Shown: positions 1-8,639, counted from the stretch's first letter. The stretch is DNA of 64,000 nt from Sphingopyxis macrogoltabida (GCF_001314325.1 NZ_CP009429.1:744501-808500); one strand, 5' to 3'. Program-made: numbers and translations. Notes: generated by a model not told the origin, from the sequence alone.

Positions 1-88
1 GATCAGGGAAAGCAAAATGTCCATTTCCGGAAGCTCTTTTGATTCCTTCAATCGGCATCTTCTGATAGGCTGCCGACCGAGAAAACAC

Positions 89-538
89 ATGCAGGCGAGC
101 CACCTTTCCGACGCATCAACAGCCGATACCGTTCGGGAGCCCGTCGCGCGCGATTGGCTCTGGAAGCCGTGGTACGCGAAGCTTTGGTGGGCAGCGATTC
201 CGGTCTACTGGGCAGGCGCGGCGGCCTCGCTGAAACTCCCGGCTCTGGCGGAGTTTTATACCAGCGCTCTGGCGGGCTATCTCAACATGCTCTTCTTCCC
301 GCTGACGACGCTGCTGGTGCTTGGTTTTGGATTCATCCGAGCTTGGTTGAACAGGCCGCTGTCTGGCGAACCTCTCTCGGACGAGGAAATCGACGAACTC
401 GAACAGATGAGGATGGAGGACGAGCACTGGGAGCGTCTTGGGCGACCTCATTGGTCGGTCGACATCTATGATCCGCGCTCCGGCGGACTCTATATAGGCA
501 ACCCACTCAGCCCTCAGCACCCTGGACGTCGAGATTAG
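89..538 (+). CDS. Hypothetical two-helix membrane protein
   Basis: A 149-residue protein with two likely transmembrane segments (about residues 30-47 and 66-84), a soluble acidic stretch after the second helix (PLSDEEIDELEQ) and an aromatic C-terminal tail. I chose the ATG at 89; an in-frame ATG at 17 would add 24 residues that look unstructured. It converges on traG and their ends overlap by 4 nt, so it is transcribed against the conjugation operon. I do not recognise the family. Its position beside the last tra gene suggests a transfer-associated accessory protein, but nothing in the sequence assigns a role. Confidence 0.6.
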   Translation: MQASHLSDASTADTVREPVARDWLWKPWYAKLWWAAIPVYWAGAAASLKLPALAEFYTSALAGYLNMLFFPLTTLLVLGFGFIRAWLNRPLSGEPLSDEEIDELEQMRMEDEHWERLGRPHWSVDIYDPRSGGLYIGNPLSPQHPGRRD

Positions 539-3500
539 CGCTTCTTGTAGCTGCTATCTCCGTCGAATGGACCATTTGCTAGGTCGGTAGAAAATCGGCC
601 ACTGCTCAAGATCGAGGATTGTTCAAGCGACGTCATCGGCCCAGTAATATCGGCGGTTCCACGTGCGGAATCGGCTTGCCCAAGGTAGCGATTTCGCAGC
701 CCCTCGGGGCCAAGCACCTGACGGTTCAACTCGCTCGTAAATGTCGTTTCAGGGTTTACAGAGCGCGCAGCCGCCCGCTCTGCGGCGGATATCGCCTCGC
801 GTACATCATAGTTTACGATATCGAGCGAAGCCCGAGCGGTCTCGTTACTCGTGCCCATGTCGCTGCTGCTATATCCCAAGCTGCCGCCGACGCTCCCTGA
901 CGTTGCTGTCTGTGATCGTTCCTTACCCTTGACCGAACCACCACGCGACGCATAATCACCGCTTTGGGCACTTGCGCCGACATTGCCGCCAACCGTCGTT
1001 CCCATTGAGATTTGGTCTTGCGCCGAGCGAGATATAGCCCGCTGCCACCCGGTCTGGGCCATGATCGCGGACACGTCGCGCTGAAGCGTATCGGCGACCT
1101 GCGGATTGAGCCGCCACTCGCCGTTGCGGTCCATTTCGAACCCTCCACGGAGCCAGTTGGCCATCATCGCCTGACCCTCGGGGCCGCTGCTCAGCATATG
1201 CTCGACAGTGTCGGGGCCGGCCTGCTTGCCGGCTTCATATTTGGTGCTGGTATCGCTGCGCGCGGACTGCGTGAACCCGGTGCTGCTCGATACGAGCAGA
1301 TCATTGTCCGCGAAACTGAAGCGCGCGCGGCCCCCCTCGGCGATCGCGCCATATTGGCTGTCGTTGATGAGGCCGGCGGCGCGGAGCTGTCGCGCGACAT
1401 CGGGCGAGACATTGAGATTGAGATCGCCATTCTGCGCCATGGCGAGCTCGCGCTTGGTCATGTTGATGCCCTCGCTGCGCAGCAGACCCTGCATGCGTGT
1501 GAGCCGCTCGTTGTCGACGATGCGCGTCAGCCGCTCATTGCGCGCGCGATCGGCAATCCCGGCCGCGCCGCCCTCGGCCATGTCGACCTGGTTGCCCGCC
1601 GTGCGGCTGAGTGCCTGGATGAAGCTGTCGAGCCGCGCCGCCTCGCGCGTGGAGACGCCGGCGGCGGCTGCGCCTTCCGCGAACCCGAAATTGTCGCTCT
1701 GCCGCCGCTGCTCGCCGATGCGCGCGGCGCCACGCACGCCGTCATGCCCGACCTCGCGCTGGGCATCGAGCTTGCCCGAGCGTTCGGCAAAGTCATAGCC
1801 AGCCACCTCGCGGGTGCGGCCATAGACGCTCTTTCCCTCACGCCCGGCCTCGGCTGTCGCGCCGTCGGCGGTGCCGAGCTGGACCGAGGCGTTATAGGTT
1901 TCCAGCGCGCGCATGACCTGCGCCTCGTTGCGGCCCGTCGCGCGGGAGAGCGAGGTGATCGCCGACGAGCGGGCCTCGCCCGAGAGGGTGTTGATGAAGC
2001 CCATGCGGCGCGAGGTTTCGTCGACGGACAGGCCGAGCATCGACGCGGCGTTGCGCTGGCCCTCGTTATTCCCGGTGCGCCACGCCTGCTCGGTTGCGAC
2101 GTTGCGCCGTTCGATCCCGGCGACATTGTCGCCCGCATAGTCGCGCCGGCCTTCCATCGCGCCGACATTGACCTGCGCGGTGGTGAGATCGTTCCGCAGC
2201 ATCGCCTCCTGGTCGTAGGTGTTGGCGATCAGCTTGGCGAAGGTCGGGTCGGCCGAAGCCTGTGCGATCACGGTCGAGGCCTTGAGCGCGGCATCCTTCT
2301 GGTCATAGCCATTGCGCTCGAAATGCCGCTGCGCGCCCTGCATCATCATGTCGTAGGCCCGCGTGTCACCGAACGCTTTCCACTGCACCATGTTCTGCGC
2401 GAAACCGGCGAAAGCCCGCTCGCCCGCCTGACCCGGCCCGAAATAGTTCGTCCCCAAGTTCCGCAGCGCGTCCTTCTCGGCGAAATTGTGGATCGCTGAC
2501 GTCGTCGCATTGGCGCGCACGGCCGCGGCCGTCGCGGGATGGGTTAAGTCGCGGCCGACAAGAGCAGGAGCGAGGCCGCCAAGTTCGCGCGCGGCATCGG
2601 TCGCTCCGAGCGCAAAACCCGTCGTTCCCGCGATGCCCGGCGTCCGGTCGGCGAGATATCCGCCGGCCGCGCCGAAAGCACGATTGGCGCCCATGGCGGA
2701 CCGCACCCCAAAATCCCCGAAGCTCGATGCCGCGCTGCGGCGCGCCGTCGTGCCGGTCGCCGAGGCCTGCGCCTCGAGCGCCTGAGCGCGGCCTTCGTGC
2801 GTCATGATCGGCGTCGCGGCCGCGGTGCCCTGGCCCTGCACGCCGAGCGCGCCGCTGGTGAAGGAGGTGAACACGTTGCCCGAGAAGCGGAACACGGTGA
2901 ATACGAAGGCGCCGGCGAGCCCGGCGGCGGCGGTGCGAAAACTCCCGAAGATGGCCAGCGCCTTCATCGCCGACCCCGGTGCGAGCATCCAGGCATTGGC
3001 GGCGACATGGTTCGAGCGCATCTCGGCAAGCACATCCATCGCGCGGCCGAGCGTGAGCTGGTAGATGCCGGCATCGATCACGCCCCACATGGCGACGAAG
3101 ACGAAGAGGCCGAGCGCGAAGCTCGCGACGCGCAGGTTGATCGGGGTCAGGATGAAGAGCAGCGCGATCGGCATCATGAACAGCATGATCCCGAAGACGG
3201 TGGCTCGGATCGTCGGCATCCATTCGTTCGCGGTCGACATGGTCGCGAGACCGCTCGAGACGACGGCGCGGTTGGCCATGACGCGCGCGGCGGTCGCGGG
3301 GCTGTCTTCGAACAGCACGTCGCCGACAGCATTGCCGAGGTTGATGTTGGTCATCAGCTGCTGGAGCGTCAGCGGCGTCGCCAGCATCTTGTCGCCGAGC
3401 GCGCCAAGATTGGACCTGCAGCGTTGAAGCTGGGCGGCGTTCGAGACATCATAGCCGGTACGCTCGCAGACCTGACGGCTGTAATCGTCGAACAGCGCCG

Positions 3501-4275
3501 GATCCGAAAGCCGGCCCGAGATATGCGTCCAGGCCTCGGTACAGCTCACCGTCGTTCCGCCCTTGTCGGTCGCGGTAAAGACGGTGCTGAAGGTTGCAGG
3601 GCCCGCCATCGCGGCGAAAGCCGCTGGAAGATCGTTGCTGGTGCGGAAGAGCTGATCGTCGTCGATGCCATAGGCGGGAGAGACGCGCGCGACGGGATAG
3701 CATTGCCGGACATAATCCTTGATCGTTGCATCGAGGAAGCTGTCAGTCATCGGCCCTCGCGGGCTAACAGCGTTCAGGAACAGGTCGAAGCTGTGGCCGC
3801 CGGCGCCGAACTCGAGCTTGGCATTGGGATCGATGGTATTGTCGTCAATCGTCTCAGCGATCGCGCGCTCCATCATGTTGGTGACGCCCGCGACCAGCAC
3901 GATCAGGTTCGGGACGTCGCCAACGGGCTGATAGGCGTTGCGGACCCGGTCGTAGACATGGACGGTGCCCGTGGTCGCGACCATGCCGACGAAGAGCCCG
4001 ATGCCGACGAGCGTCTGAAAGCCGAAAGCGACGATCCCCATGCCGTTGCCGCGCACGCTCGCGAGTAGCGCGCCGAGCGCGATCCCGGCGACCGCGACGA
4101 TGAGCACCAGCGTTTCGTAGCGCGGATCGGCAAAGATCATCGAGACGAGCCGGAACGCATCGACGGTCTCGTTGAACCCGTCATAGGTGTGGAAGCTGGT
4201 CTCGAGTGCGAGCGCGGGAGCGGGCAGCAGCGCGACCAAGGCGGCGGCGAGCGCGGAAAGCGAACTGACACGCAT
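535..4275 (-). CDS. traG: F-type conjugation protein TraG
   Basis: Mating-pair stabilisation and pilus assembly protein of F-type conjugation systems, 1246 residues. The ATG at 4275 opens a signal-like hydrophobic start (ALVALLPAPALA), followed by a membrane region with several hydrophobic segments in roughly the first 400 residues (for example LIVAVAGIALGALLA). A long hydrophilic Ala/Gly/Ser/Arg-rich C-terminal half follows, as expected for the periplasmic part of TraG. The open frame continues upstream to 4998, but that stretch is antisense-like arginine-rich translation inside traH and is not part of the gene. traG starts 5 nt after the traH stop and is the last gene of the operon. It is the F-plasmid-type TraG, not the VirD4/TraG coupling ATPase: no Walker motif is present. 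Confidence 0.9.
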   Translation of the reverse strand: MRVSSLSALAAALVALLPAPALALETSFHTYDGFNETVDAFRLVSMIFADPRYETLVLIVAVAGIALGALLASVRGNGMGIVAFGFQTLVGIGLFVGMVATTGTVHVYDRVRNAYQPVGDVPNLIVLVAGVTNMMERAIAETIDDNTIDPNAKLEFGAGGHSFDLFLNAVSPRGPMTDSFLDATIKDYVRQCYPVARVSPAYGIDDDQLFRTSNDLPAAFAAMAGPATFSTVFTATDKGGTTVSCTEAWTHISGRLSDPALFDDYSRQVCERTGYDVSNAAQLQRCRSNLGALGDKMLATPLTLQQLMTNINLGNAVGDVLFEDSPATAARVMANRAVVSSGLATMSTANEWMPTIRATVFGIMLFMMPIALLFILTPINLRVASFALGLFVFVAMWGVIDAGIYQLTLGRAMDVLAEMRSNHVAANAWMLAPGSAMKALAIFGSFRTAAAGLAGAFVFTVFRFSGNVFTSFTSGALGVQGQGTAAATPIMTHEGRAQALEAQASATGTTARRSAASSFGDFGVRSAMGANRAFGAAGGYLADRTPGIAGTTGFALGATDAARELGGLAPALVGRDLTHPATAAAVRANATTSAIHNFAEKDALRNLGTNYFGPGQAGERAFAGFAQNMVQWKAFGDTRAYDMMMQGAQRHFERNGYDQKDAALKASTVIAQASADPTFAKLIANTYDQEAMLRNDLTTAQVNVGAMEGRRDYAGDNVAGIERRNVATEQAWRTGNNEGQRNAASMLGLSVDETSRRMGFINTLSGEARSSAITSLSRATGRNEAQVMRALETYNASVQLGTADGATAEAGREGKSVYGRTREVAGYDFAERSGKLDAQREVGHDGVRGAARIGEQRRQSDNFGFAEGAAAAGVSTREAARLDSFIQALSRTAGNQVDMAEGGAAGIADRARNERLTRIVDNERLTRMQGLLRSEGINMTKRELAMAQNGDLNLNVSPDVARQLRAAGLINDSQYGAIAEGGRARFSFADNDLLVSSSTGFTQSARSDTSTKYEAGKQAGPDTVEHMLSSGPEGQAMMANWLRGGFEMDRNGEWRLNPQVADTLQRDVSAIMAQTGWQRAISRSAQDQISMGTTVGGNVGASAQSGDYASRGGSVKGKERSQTATSGSVGGSLGYSSSDMGTSNETARASLDIVNYDVREAISAAERAAARSVNPETTFTSELNRQVLGPEGLRNRYLGQADSARGTADITGPMTSLEQSSILSSGRFSTDLANGPFDGDSSYKKR

Positions 4276-4280
4276 GGCCG

Positions 4281-5708
4281 TCAGCGATTGCGGTTGGCGG
4301 CGGCGCCGGCGGCGTCGCGCGCGTCGCGGTCGCGCTGGCGAACGAGCCCGGCGTAATTTGCCGATAGGTTCGCCTGGTTCAGCGACGCCATATAGGACTG
4401 GCGCATCTGCGCGCGCTGCCGCAGCACTTCTTCGCGGAGATCGCGGAGCTGCTCGATGCCTTTGGTAAGGATGCGCGTCTGACAGATATTTGCGTTGCCG
4501 GCGTCGGCGGCACCGGCGACCGACGTTCCGCGTTCGGCATTGGACAGCGCGAAGTCGATGCTGCGGGTGAGGTCGTTGAGCATCTGGTAGGCGAGGGTCA
4601 GCGCGACCAGCTCGTCGGTATCGCCAATCACCGCGTCCTCGACGCCTTCGCGCACGCCCCATTCGAGCATGCGGTAGATGGGGAGGGTCTTCACATTGGC
4701 AACGAACTGCCGTTCTTCGGCCGTCAGTGCGGTGCGGGTGCGGATCTTGGTGGCGATCGCCTGCATCCGTTCGCGCGCGAGGACGAGCGCGCCGCGGCCC
4801 GGCCCGTCGACCCTGCAGTCCGCGCCCGTCGGCGGCAGGTTGAGCGATCGGGCCGGTACCCGCCCGGTCAGGAAATCCTCGACGGCCTCGGTATCCTGGC
4901 GCGGGCAGGCAGGGATGGCCGAGAAGAGCGGCACCTTGTCGGCCTGATCCCAGCGCATGTAAACATCGCCGACCCGCGCGCGCATGACGTTGGTCCATTC
5001 GCCTGCACCGACGCGCGCCGCGGCATGCGCGAGCAGTGAGCCGGTGCGGAAGATGTCGGTGACCTCGCGCGGGCAGTTGGCGAGCGCCTCCTTCAGATCC
5101 TCGGTCGGGTTGTTGTTGTTCGCCTCGATCTTCTCGCGGCTCTGCTGATAGCTTTTGGCATAGCCCTGCTTGATCGAGCGGTAGCCGGTCATCTCCTCGA
5201 TGATCCCCGACATATTGTCGTCGCCCTTCGCAATCTGCACCATGCGGTTCGCGAGACGGCAGTCGTTGACCTGGATCGAGTTCAGGAAGTTGGTCGCGGC
5301 TTCCATTTTCGAGATGATGTTGCCCATCTTCTCGTCAAGGGTTTCGAGGAGATACTGGAAGGCGACGGCGGGCGCGGCCTGCAGGATGCTCTCGAGCTTC
5401 TGGACGAGATAGTCGGGATCGAGAAACGACATGCCGCCGAGGAACATGTCGATGCCACCGCAGCCCGCGCGCACCTTGGGCAGCGTCACGCTCGTCAGAT
5501 AGTCGTGGTGGACGTCGACGCGGCCCGAGAAGCCGCCCGCGGTCACATAACCGCGCGCCTGGTCCTCGAAACTACCGGGCGACGTGTAGGTCACATTGTC
5601 GAACCAGTGTTCGGCCCAGCTTTGGGCATAGGCTCCCGGCGCGCCGGCTCCGCAGGTTGACATGATGAGGGCGATCATAATGGCGCGGCGGCCGCCAAGC
5701 GAGGACAT
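4281..5708 (-). CDS. traH: Conjugative pilus assembly protein TraH
   Basis: 475-residue periplasmic/outer-membrane-associated protein needed for F-type pilus assembly. It begins with a signal sequence ending near AYAQ, then the TraH-like start SWAEHWFDNVTYTSPG. Further family-like features are the CGGIDMFLGGMSFLDPDYLV segment and the QVNDCRLANRMV segment. The C-terminal third is rich in charged helices, consistent with the coiled-coil end of TraH. It lies between traG (5 nt downstream) and a toxin/defence insert. The next upstream transfer gene (8063-8623) is therefore 2.4 kb away, so traH may need its own promoter or long read-through. Confidence 0.9.
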   Translation of the reverse strand: MSSLGGRRAIMIALIMSTCGAGAPGAYAQSWAEHWFDNVTYTSPGSFEDQARGYVTAGGFSGRVDVHHDYLTSVTLPKVRAGCGGIDMFLGGMSFLDPDYLVQKLESILQAAPAVAFQYLLETLDEKMGNIISKMEAATNFLNSIQVNDCRLANRMVQIAKGDDNMSGIIEEMTGYRSIKQGYAKSYQQSREKIEANNNNPTEDLKEALANCPREVTDIFRTGSLLAHAAARVGAGEWTNVMRARVGDVYMRWDQADKVPLFSAIPACPRQDTEAVEDFLTGRVPARSLNLPPTGADCRVDGPGRGALVLARERMQAIATKIRTRTALTAEERQFVANVKTLPIYRMLEWGVREGVEDAVIGDTDELVALTLAYQMLNDLTRSIDFALSNAERGTSVAGAADAGNANICQTRILTKGIEQLRDLREEVLRQRAQMRQSYMASLNQANLSANYAGLVRQRDRDARDAAGAAANRNR

Positions 5709-5936
5709 CAGCGTTCTTTCTCAGGGGCGGGATGTGGCAGGCTGAACCCACTCATGGTCGCTTGTGTTGACCTCTCGCGACAAGGACAGAGGCACGTACG
5801 CGCCTCTCAGAGGCAAGGTCCTTCCGCTAATATGTCCCACGCGAAATGGGCCACTGCCATGTCGATCATCGCCTCGTCCCATGTTTCAGGGTCGGCAAGA
5901 TGCCGTGATGGATTGCAAACGCTTTCAAAGGATCGT

Positions 5937-5966
5937 ATGTGTATGATCTAAGAAAAGGATACACAT
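5937..5966 (+). promoter_or_regulatory. Inverted-repeat operator of vapBC
   Basis: ATGTGTAT (5937-5944) and ATACACAT (5959-5966) form a perfect 8-bp inverted repeat ending 1 nt before the antitoxin ATG and overlapping its AAAAGGA ribosome-binding site. VapB-type antitoxins normally autorepress through such palindromes, so this is probably the VapB/VapBC operator. Confidence 0.65.
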
Positions 5967-5967
5967 C

Positions 5968-6162
5968 ATGCGGACCAACATCGTCATCGATGATAATCTT
6001 ATGAACGAAGCTCTTCGCGCGACGGGTCTCAAGACGAAGCGCGAGGCCGTTGAACTCGGCTTGCGGACGTTGCTTCGGCTTCGCAAACAGGACGAGATTC
6101 GAAGGTTCCGGGGCAAGCTCACCTGGGCGGGCGATCTTGACGCCATGAGAACCGACGGGTGA
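5968..6162 (+). CDS. vapB: VapB-type antitoxin
   Basis: 64-residue antitoxin of the ribbon-helix-helix-like VapB (DUF2191-like) family. The start reads MRTNIVIDDNLMNEALRATG, the usual DNA-binding beta strand plus helix, followed by KTKREAVELGLRTLLRL and a short toxin-binding tail. By family knowledge it neutralises the PIN ribonuclease encoded next to it and represses the operon. Its stop codon overlaps the GTG start of vapC (GTGA), so the two are translationally coupled. It is transcribed opposite to the surrounding tra genes, which marks the module as cargo. Confidence 0.88.
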   Translation: MRTNIVIDDNLMNEALRATGLKTKREAVELGLRTLLRLRKQDEIRRFRGKLTWAGDLDAMRTDG

Positions 6163-6563
6163 TCCTCGTCGATTCCAGCGTCTGGATCAATTACTTCCGG
6201 GGCGATGCCACACCGCAGACGGAGAGGTTGGACGCGTTGCTTGGCGCGGAACCGCTGCTGACCGGCGACATCATTCTGGCCGAGGTTCTGCAAGGTTTTA
6301 CCAGCGATCGCGCCTTCAACGTCGCGCTAAGATTGATGGGGTCTCTCGACCAGATCGATATCGGAGGTCGTGACGTCGCAATCCAGGCGGCCCGAAACTT
6401 TCAGACCCTGCGCGGAAAGAGGATTACCGTTCGCAAGACAATCGATACGCTGATCGCCACGCGATGCATCGAGGATGGATTGTCACTGCTCTATAGTGAT
6501 CGCGATTTTGAACCCTTTGTGGAGCATCTCGGACTGGCGTCGGCCATGTCGAGCGCACGTTGA
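6159..6563 (+). CDS. vapC: VapC PIN-domain toxin
   Basis: 134-residue PIN-domain ribonuclease toxin. The GTG start at 6159 gives MILVDSSVWINYFRG, with the first catalytic Asp in VDSSVW. An acidic residue in DIILAEVLQGF, an Asp in TIDTLIATRCIEDGLSLL and the closing YSDRDFEPF motif complete the acidic PIN site. Family members cleave tRNA or rRNA when the antitoxin is lost, giving plasmid maintenance or stress control. Length is normal and no residue looks broken, so the module should be active. A striking perfect hairpin begins 6 nt after the stop. Confidence 0.9.
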   Translation: MILVDSSVWINYFRGDATPQTERLDALLGAEPLLTGDIILAEVLQGFTSDRAFNVALRLMGSLDQIDIGGRDVAIQAARNFQTLRGKRITVRKTIDTLIATRCIEDGLSLLYSDRDFEPFVEHLGLASAMSSAR

Positions 6564-6568
6564 TGTGT

Positions 6569-6625
6569 GATCACTTATCCTTGCAAATCTGGACCGTGGC
6601 TCCAGATTTGCAAGGATAAGTGATC
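6569..6625. terminator. Perfect 25-bp stem hairpin after vapC
   Basis: Positions 6569-6593 and 6601-6625 are exact reverse complements (25 nt each) separated by a 7-nt loop (CCGTGGC). The stem contains ACTTATCCTTGCAAATC. It starts just after the vapC stop. There is no T-run after either arm, so it is not a textbook rho-independent terminator. It may still stop transcription in both directions between vapBC and the minus-strand AbiEii module, or it may be a scar or recombination site. Confidence 0.55.
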
Positions 6626-6719
6626 GGCCAACTTGGCCTCGTCGCCTTGAAGGGAGTCTCGAACCGGCATTCGATCGAAATTATGGCTTCGTTCGGCGCT
6701 GCAATGAGATGCCCGGCCC

Positions 6720-6930
6720 CTGAGCAACAATTCCCGTGAATTTCGAAAACGCCCGGACCCCGGCTTGCAGGGCGCATGCCGGTCAGTATCTTTACGGCGA
6801 GATATAAATTGCGCGCGATATTGGGCGCATGATTCGGTGCCAACGGCAATCGGAATGATCCGGTTCGTATCGTTCACCGGTCGGACTCATGCGGCCGGGT
6901 ATCCGGATTCAGGATAGGCTGTTTCGCTGA
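6720..6930 (-). repeat. Divergent duplicate of the thioredoxin-like gene 3' end (copy A)
   Basis: Reading the minus strand, this stretch encodes NDTNRIIPIAVGT and then, after an indel shifts the frame, HAPNIARNLYLAVKILTG. It matches the end of the gene at 8063-8623 (NDTNRIIPIAVGTDHAPN, ARNLYLAAKMLTG). Nucleotide similarity, by eye roughly three quarters or more, runs over about 200 bp. The copy is frameshifted and cannot make the parent protein. Its upstream edge supplies the last residues and the stop codon of the AbiEii gene. Confidence 0.75.
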
Positions 6931-7590
6931 AGCTCGTCCGATCAGGTCTCGACTGATTTCTCGGGAGTGGGCAACGAGATTGCGCGTCTTTTCGCGAAGC
7001 ATGAGCTGGCCAATAATCCCTTCAACATAGGCGGGATTCGTTTTGTTGATGACTGCCAGAGCCGTTTCGCACCTCGCGCGGCCGCAATGCTCAATAGCCC
7101 CGACTACATAGTCGGGTCCAAAATGCTCGGCGACCGCTGCAAGGTCGAACATATCGCGCGGCTGGAAACTCCAACCGCGATAGAAGACCTTTTTAGCGAT
7201 GATTTCCGCTGGCGTTTCAAGCGCGATGGCGTGACCTTGAACGTCGTGCGCTCGTGTTGGATCTGGAATGATGCTGTCGCAGCAGATGAAATCAATTTCG
7301 CCCAGATCGTGATAAGCAAGCTTCAGCATATCGGTGCCTGCCTGATAGCTGTCAGGAGCGTGATCGAGTTTGATGCCTTGCGTTTCCGGATTGAGAAATG
7401 GGAGGATTTGTGGATCGTCCAGAAACAGGTCGATGTCGTGACTTTCACGATGATCGATCTGCAGCATCAGTGCGGTTCCGCCGCCGAAGCTCCACTGAGG
7501 CGCGAAGCCGTTCGCCTTCCTGAAATGGTCAAGAATATCTACGGCGAGATTGAAAAGGACCGGCCATTCGCTCGGCCGCTTTGCAGACAC
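6874..7590 (-). CDS. AbiEii/AbiGii-type nucleotidyltransferase toxin
   Basis: 238-residue protein of the AbiEii nucleotidyltransferase family (type IV toxin-antitoxin / abortive infection). The hallmark motif is FGGGTALMLQIDHRESHDID, with the GG-T-A-L turn and the D-x-D metal site (DIDLF). It is followed downstream by the family segment ETPAEIIAKKVFYRG and FQPRDMFDLAAV. Related enzymes transfer nucleotides to tRNA acceptor ends and cause growth arrest. Start GTG at 7590, 4 nt after the stop of the small gene upstream, so the two form an operon. The last residues (about QPILNPDTRPHESDR) derive from the duplicated tra fragment rather than from the family. Confidence 0.85.
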   Translation of the reverse strand: MSAKRPSEWPVLFNLAVDILDHFRKANGFAPQWSFGGGTALMLQIDHRESHDIDLFLDDPQILPFLNPETQGIKLDHAPDSYQAGTDMLKLAYHDLGEIDFICCDSIIPDPTRAHDVQGHAIALETPAEIIAKKVFYRGWSFQPRDMFDLAAVAEHFGPDYVVGAIEHCGRARCETALAVINKTNPAYVEGIIGQLMLREKTRNLVAHSREISRDLIGRASAKQPILNPDTRPHESDR

Positions 7591-7594
7591 GGCG

Positions 7595-7870
7595 TCAGGC
7601 CGCCAGCGGTAGCGTGTAGCCCGAAAGTTCGGAGATTTTATCGGCGACTTGGCTCGCTTGACTTGCGTCTACGCCCATCGCTGCCATGAACTGTTCCTGG
7701 ACGTTCAGCGGCACTTCGGAGAAGAAAGCGAAAACCGGCGCGTTGCAGTCAATCGCGCTCTTCAAGTCGACGATCATGGCAGCAAGCTGATGTGCGGAAA
7801 CGGCCGCCCCATAAGGGGCGTTCACCGTCGTCAGCACTTGAGTTACAGCGTTTGCCATCATTCCACTCAT
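7595..7870 (-). CDS. Small hypothetical partner of the AbiEii toxin
   Basis: 91-residue protein encoded 4 nt upstream of the AbiEii gene on the same strand. It is mildly hydrophobic and helical, with segments AHQLAAMIVDLKSAI and MGVDASQASQVADKISELSG. I see no winged helix-turn-helix as in the classical AbiEi antitoxin and do not recognise the family. Its position makes it the likely antitoxin or regulator, but that is inference. Alternative starts at the next two Met codons (residues 4 and 5) are possible. The 15-bp palindrome just upstream of the ATG may be its operator. Confidence 0.65.
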   Translation of the reverse strand: MSGMMANAVTQVLTTVNAPYGAAVSAHQLAAMIVDLKSAIDCNAPVFAFFSEVPLNVQEQFMAAMGVDASQASQVADKISELSGYTLPLAA

Positions 7871-7875
7871 AACAC

Positions 7876-7890
7876 GATCCTGTTTGGATC
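7876..7890. promoter_or_regulatory. Short palindrome upstream of the AbiEii operon
   Basis: GATCC-TGTTT-GGATC is a 5+5 inverted repeat ending 6 nt from the start codon of the small upstream gene. It is a candidate operator for autoregulation of the two-gene module. It is short, so chance occurrence cannot be excluded. Confidence 0.35.
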
Positions 7891-8062
7891 GTTGTTTTCA
7901 TATAGTCGCGAGCGGTTATCAAAACAAGAATCTCGCTCAGGTCGCGTCCTACGCCCGACGCGAGGCAATAATGACAAGACCAGATTCAGCTTATGAAGCA
8001 TGCATCATGGCTTTGATGTTTCAAGCAGATTCCGCGCCAGAGCTAAGAAAGTTCCGTCCGGC

Positions 8063-8623
8063 TTATCGCGACGGGCCCCCAACGATTCCAGTGAATTTCG
8101 AGAGTGCGCGGACGCCTACCGCTGGGCGAACGCCCGTCAGCATCTTCGCGGCGAGATAGAGGTTGCGCGCTAAATTGGGCGCATGATCGGTCCCGACGGC
8201 GATTGGAATGATCCGGTTCGTATCGTTCATCGGACGCACCCATGCGACCGGATGCCCGATCCAGGGCAAGCCGAGCCGGCCCGATCGCAGCATCGCTTCC
8301 TGCGCGGAAATGGCGCGGACCTGCCAGCCATATCGCCTTCCCAGACTTCCGAGCTTGGTCCAGAGATCGGCGCAGGGAACGCAGCCGGGCGCGGTGCTCA
8401 TCTCGACGACGAAGGCCGAACTGCGTCCGCGCAGTTCCTCGGTAAAGTCCGGCGGGAAAGCGCGCGTCACCGGAACGCGCGAGAGCCAGTGGTTCATCGC
8501 CGCAGTTGTTCCGACCGGATGGATCGCGGCGCGCGCTGCATCCTCGCGGCTGACAGTCTGCGCCATGCCGGGCGAAATGACTAGGATGCTCATGCTCAGC
8601 GCGCTTGCACATCGCGCCAACAT
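8063..8623 (-). CDS. Thioredoxin-fold transfer-associated protein
   Basis: 186-residue exported protein starting at the ATG at 8623 with a signal peptide (SALSMSILVISPGMAQ). It has a CxxC redox motif in STAPGCVPCADLWTKLG, then RRYGWQVRAISAQEAM and a cis-Pro-like GLPWIGHPVAWV, as in thioredoxin-fold proteins. It probably oxidises or isomerises disulfides in cysteine-rich Tra proteins in the periplasm. It is placed between traF and traH but is separated from both by toxin modules. The frame runs open to 10348, but the upstream part is antisense to other genes. Its 3' end is duplicated in degraded form at about 6720-6930. Confidence 0.75.
   Translation of the reverse strand: MLARCASALSMSILVISPGMAQTVSREDAARAAIHPVGTTAAMNHWLSRVPVTRAFPPDFTEELRGRSSAFVVEMSTAPGCVPCADLWTKLGSLGRRYGWQVRAISAQEAMLRSGRLGLPWIGHPVAWVRPMNDTNRIIPIAVGTDHAPNLARNLYLAAKMLTGVRPAVGVRALSKFTGIVGGPSR
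8075..8285 (-). repeat. Parent copy (copy B) of the duplicated segment
   Basis: Segment of the thioredoxin-like gene 3' end that matches the degenerate copy at about 6720-6930 in the same orientation. The AbiEii operon lies between the copies. Edges are approximate because the copies have diverged. Confidence 0.7.
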
Positions 8624-8639
8624 ACTGAACTCGCCTTGC

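Noticed and set aside
1012..2499. Plus-strand 495-codon frame opposite traG
   Set aside because: High-GC shadow of traG with no start context or recognisable domain. The same applies to the plus-strand frames at 2797-4068, 14860-16578, 17817-18839, 18912-20573 and 20974-21876.
4276..4998. Upstream extension of traG to a 1487-codon frame
   Set aside because: The extension lies antisense-like within traH on the same strand in another frame, is extremely Arg-rich and has no family match; the signal-like start at 4275 is the proper start.
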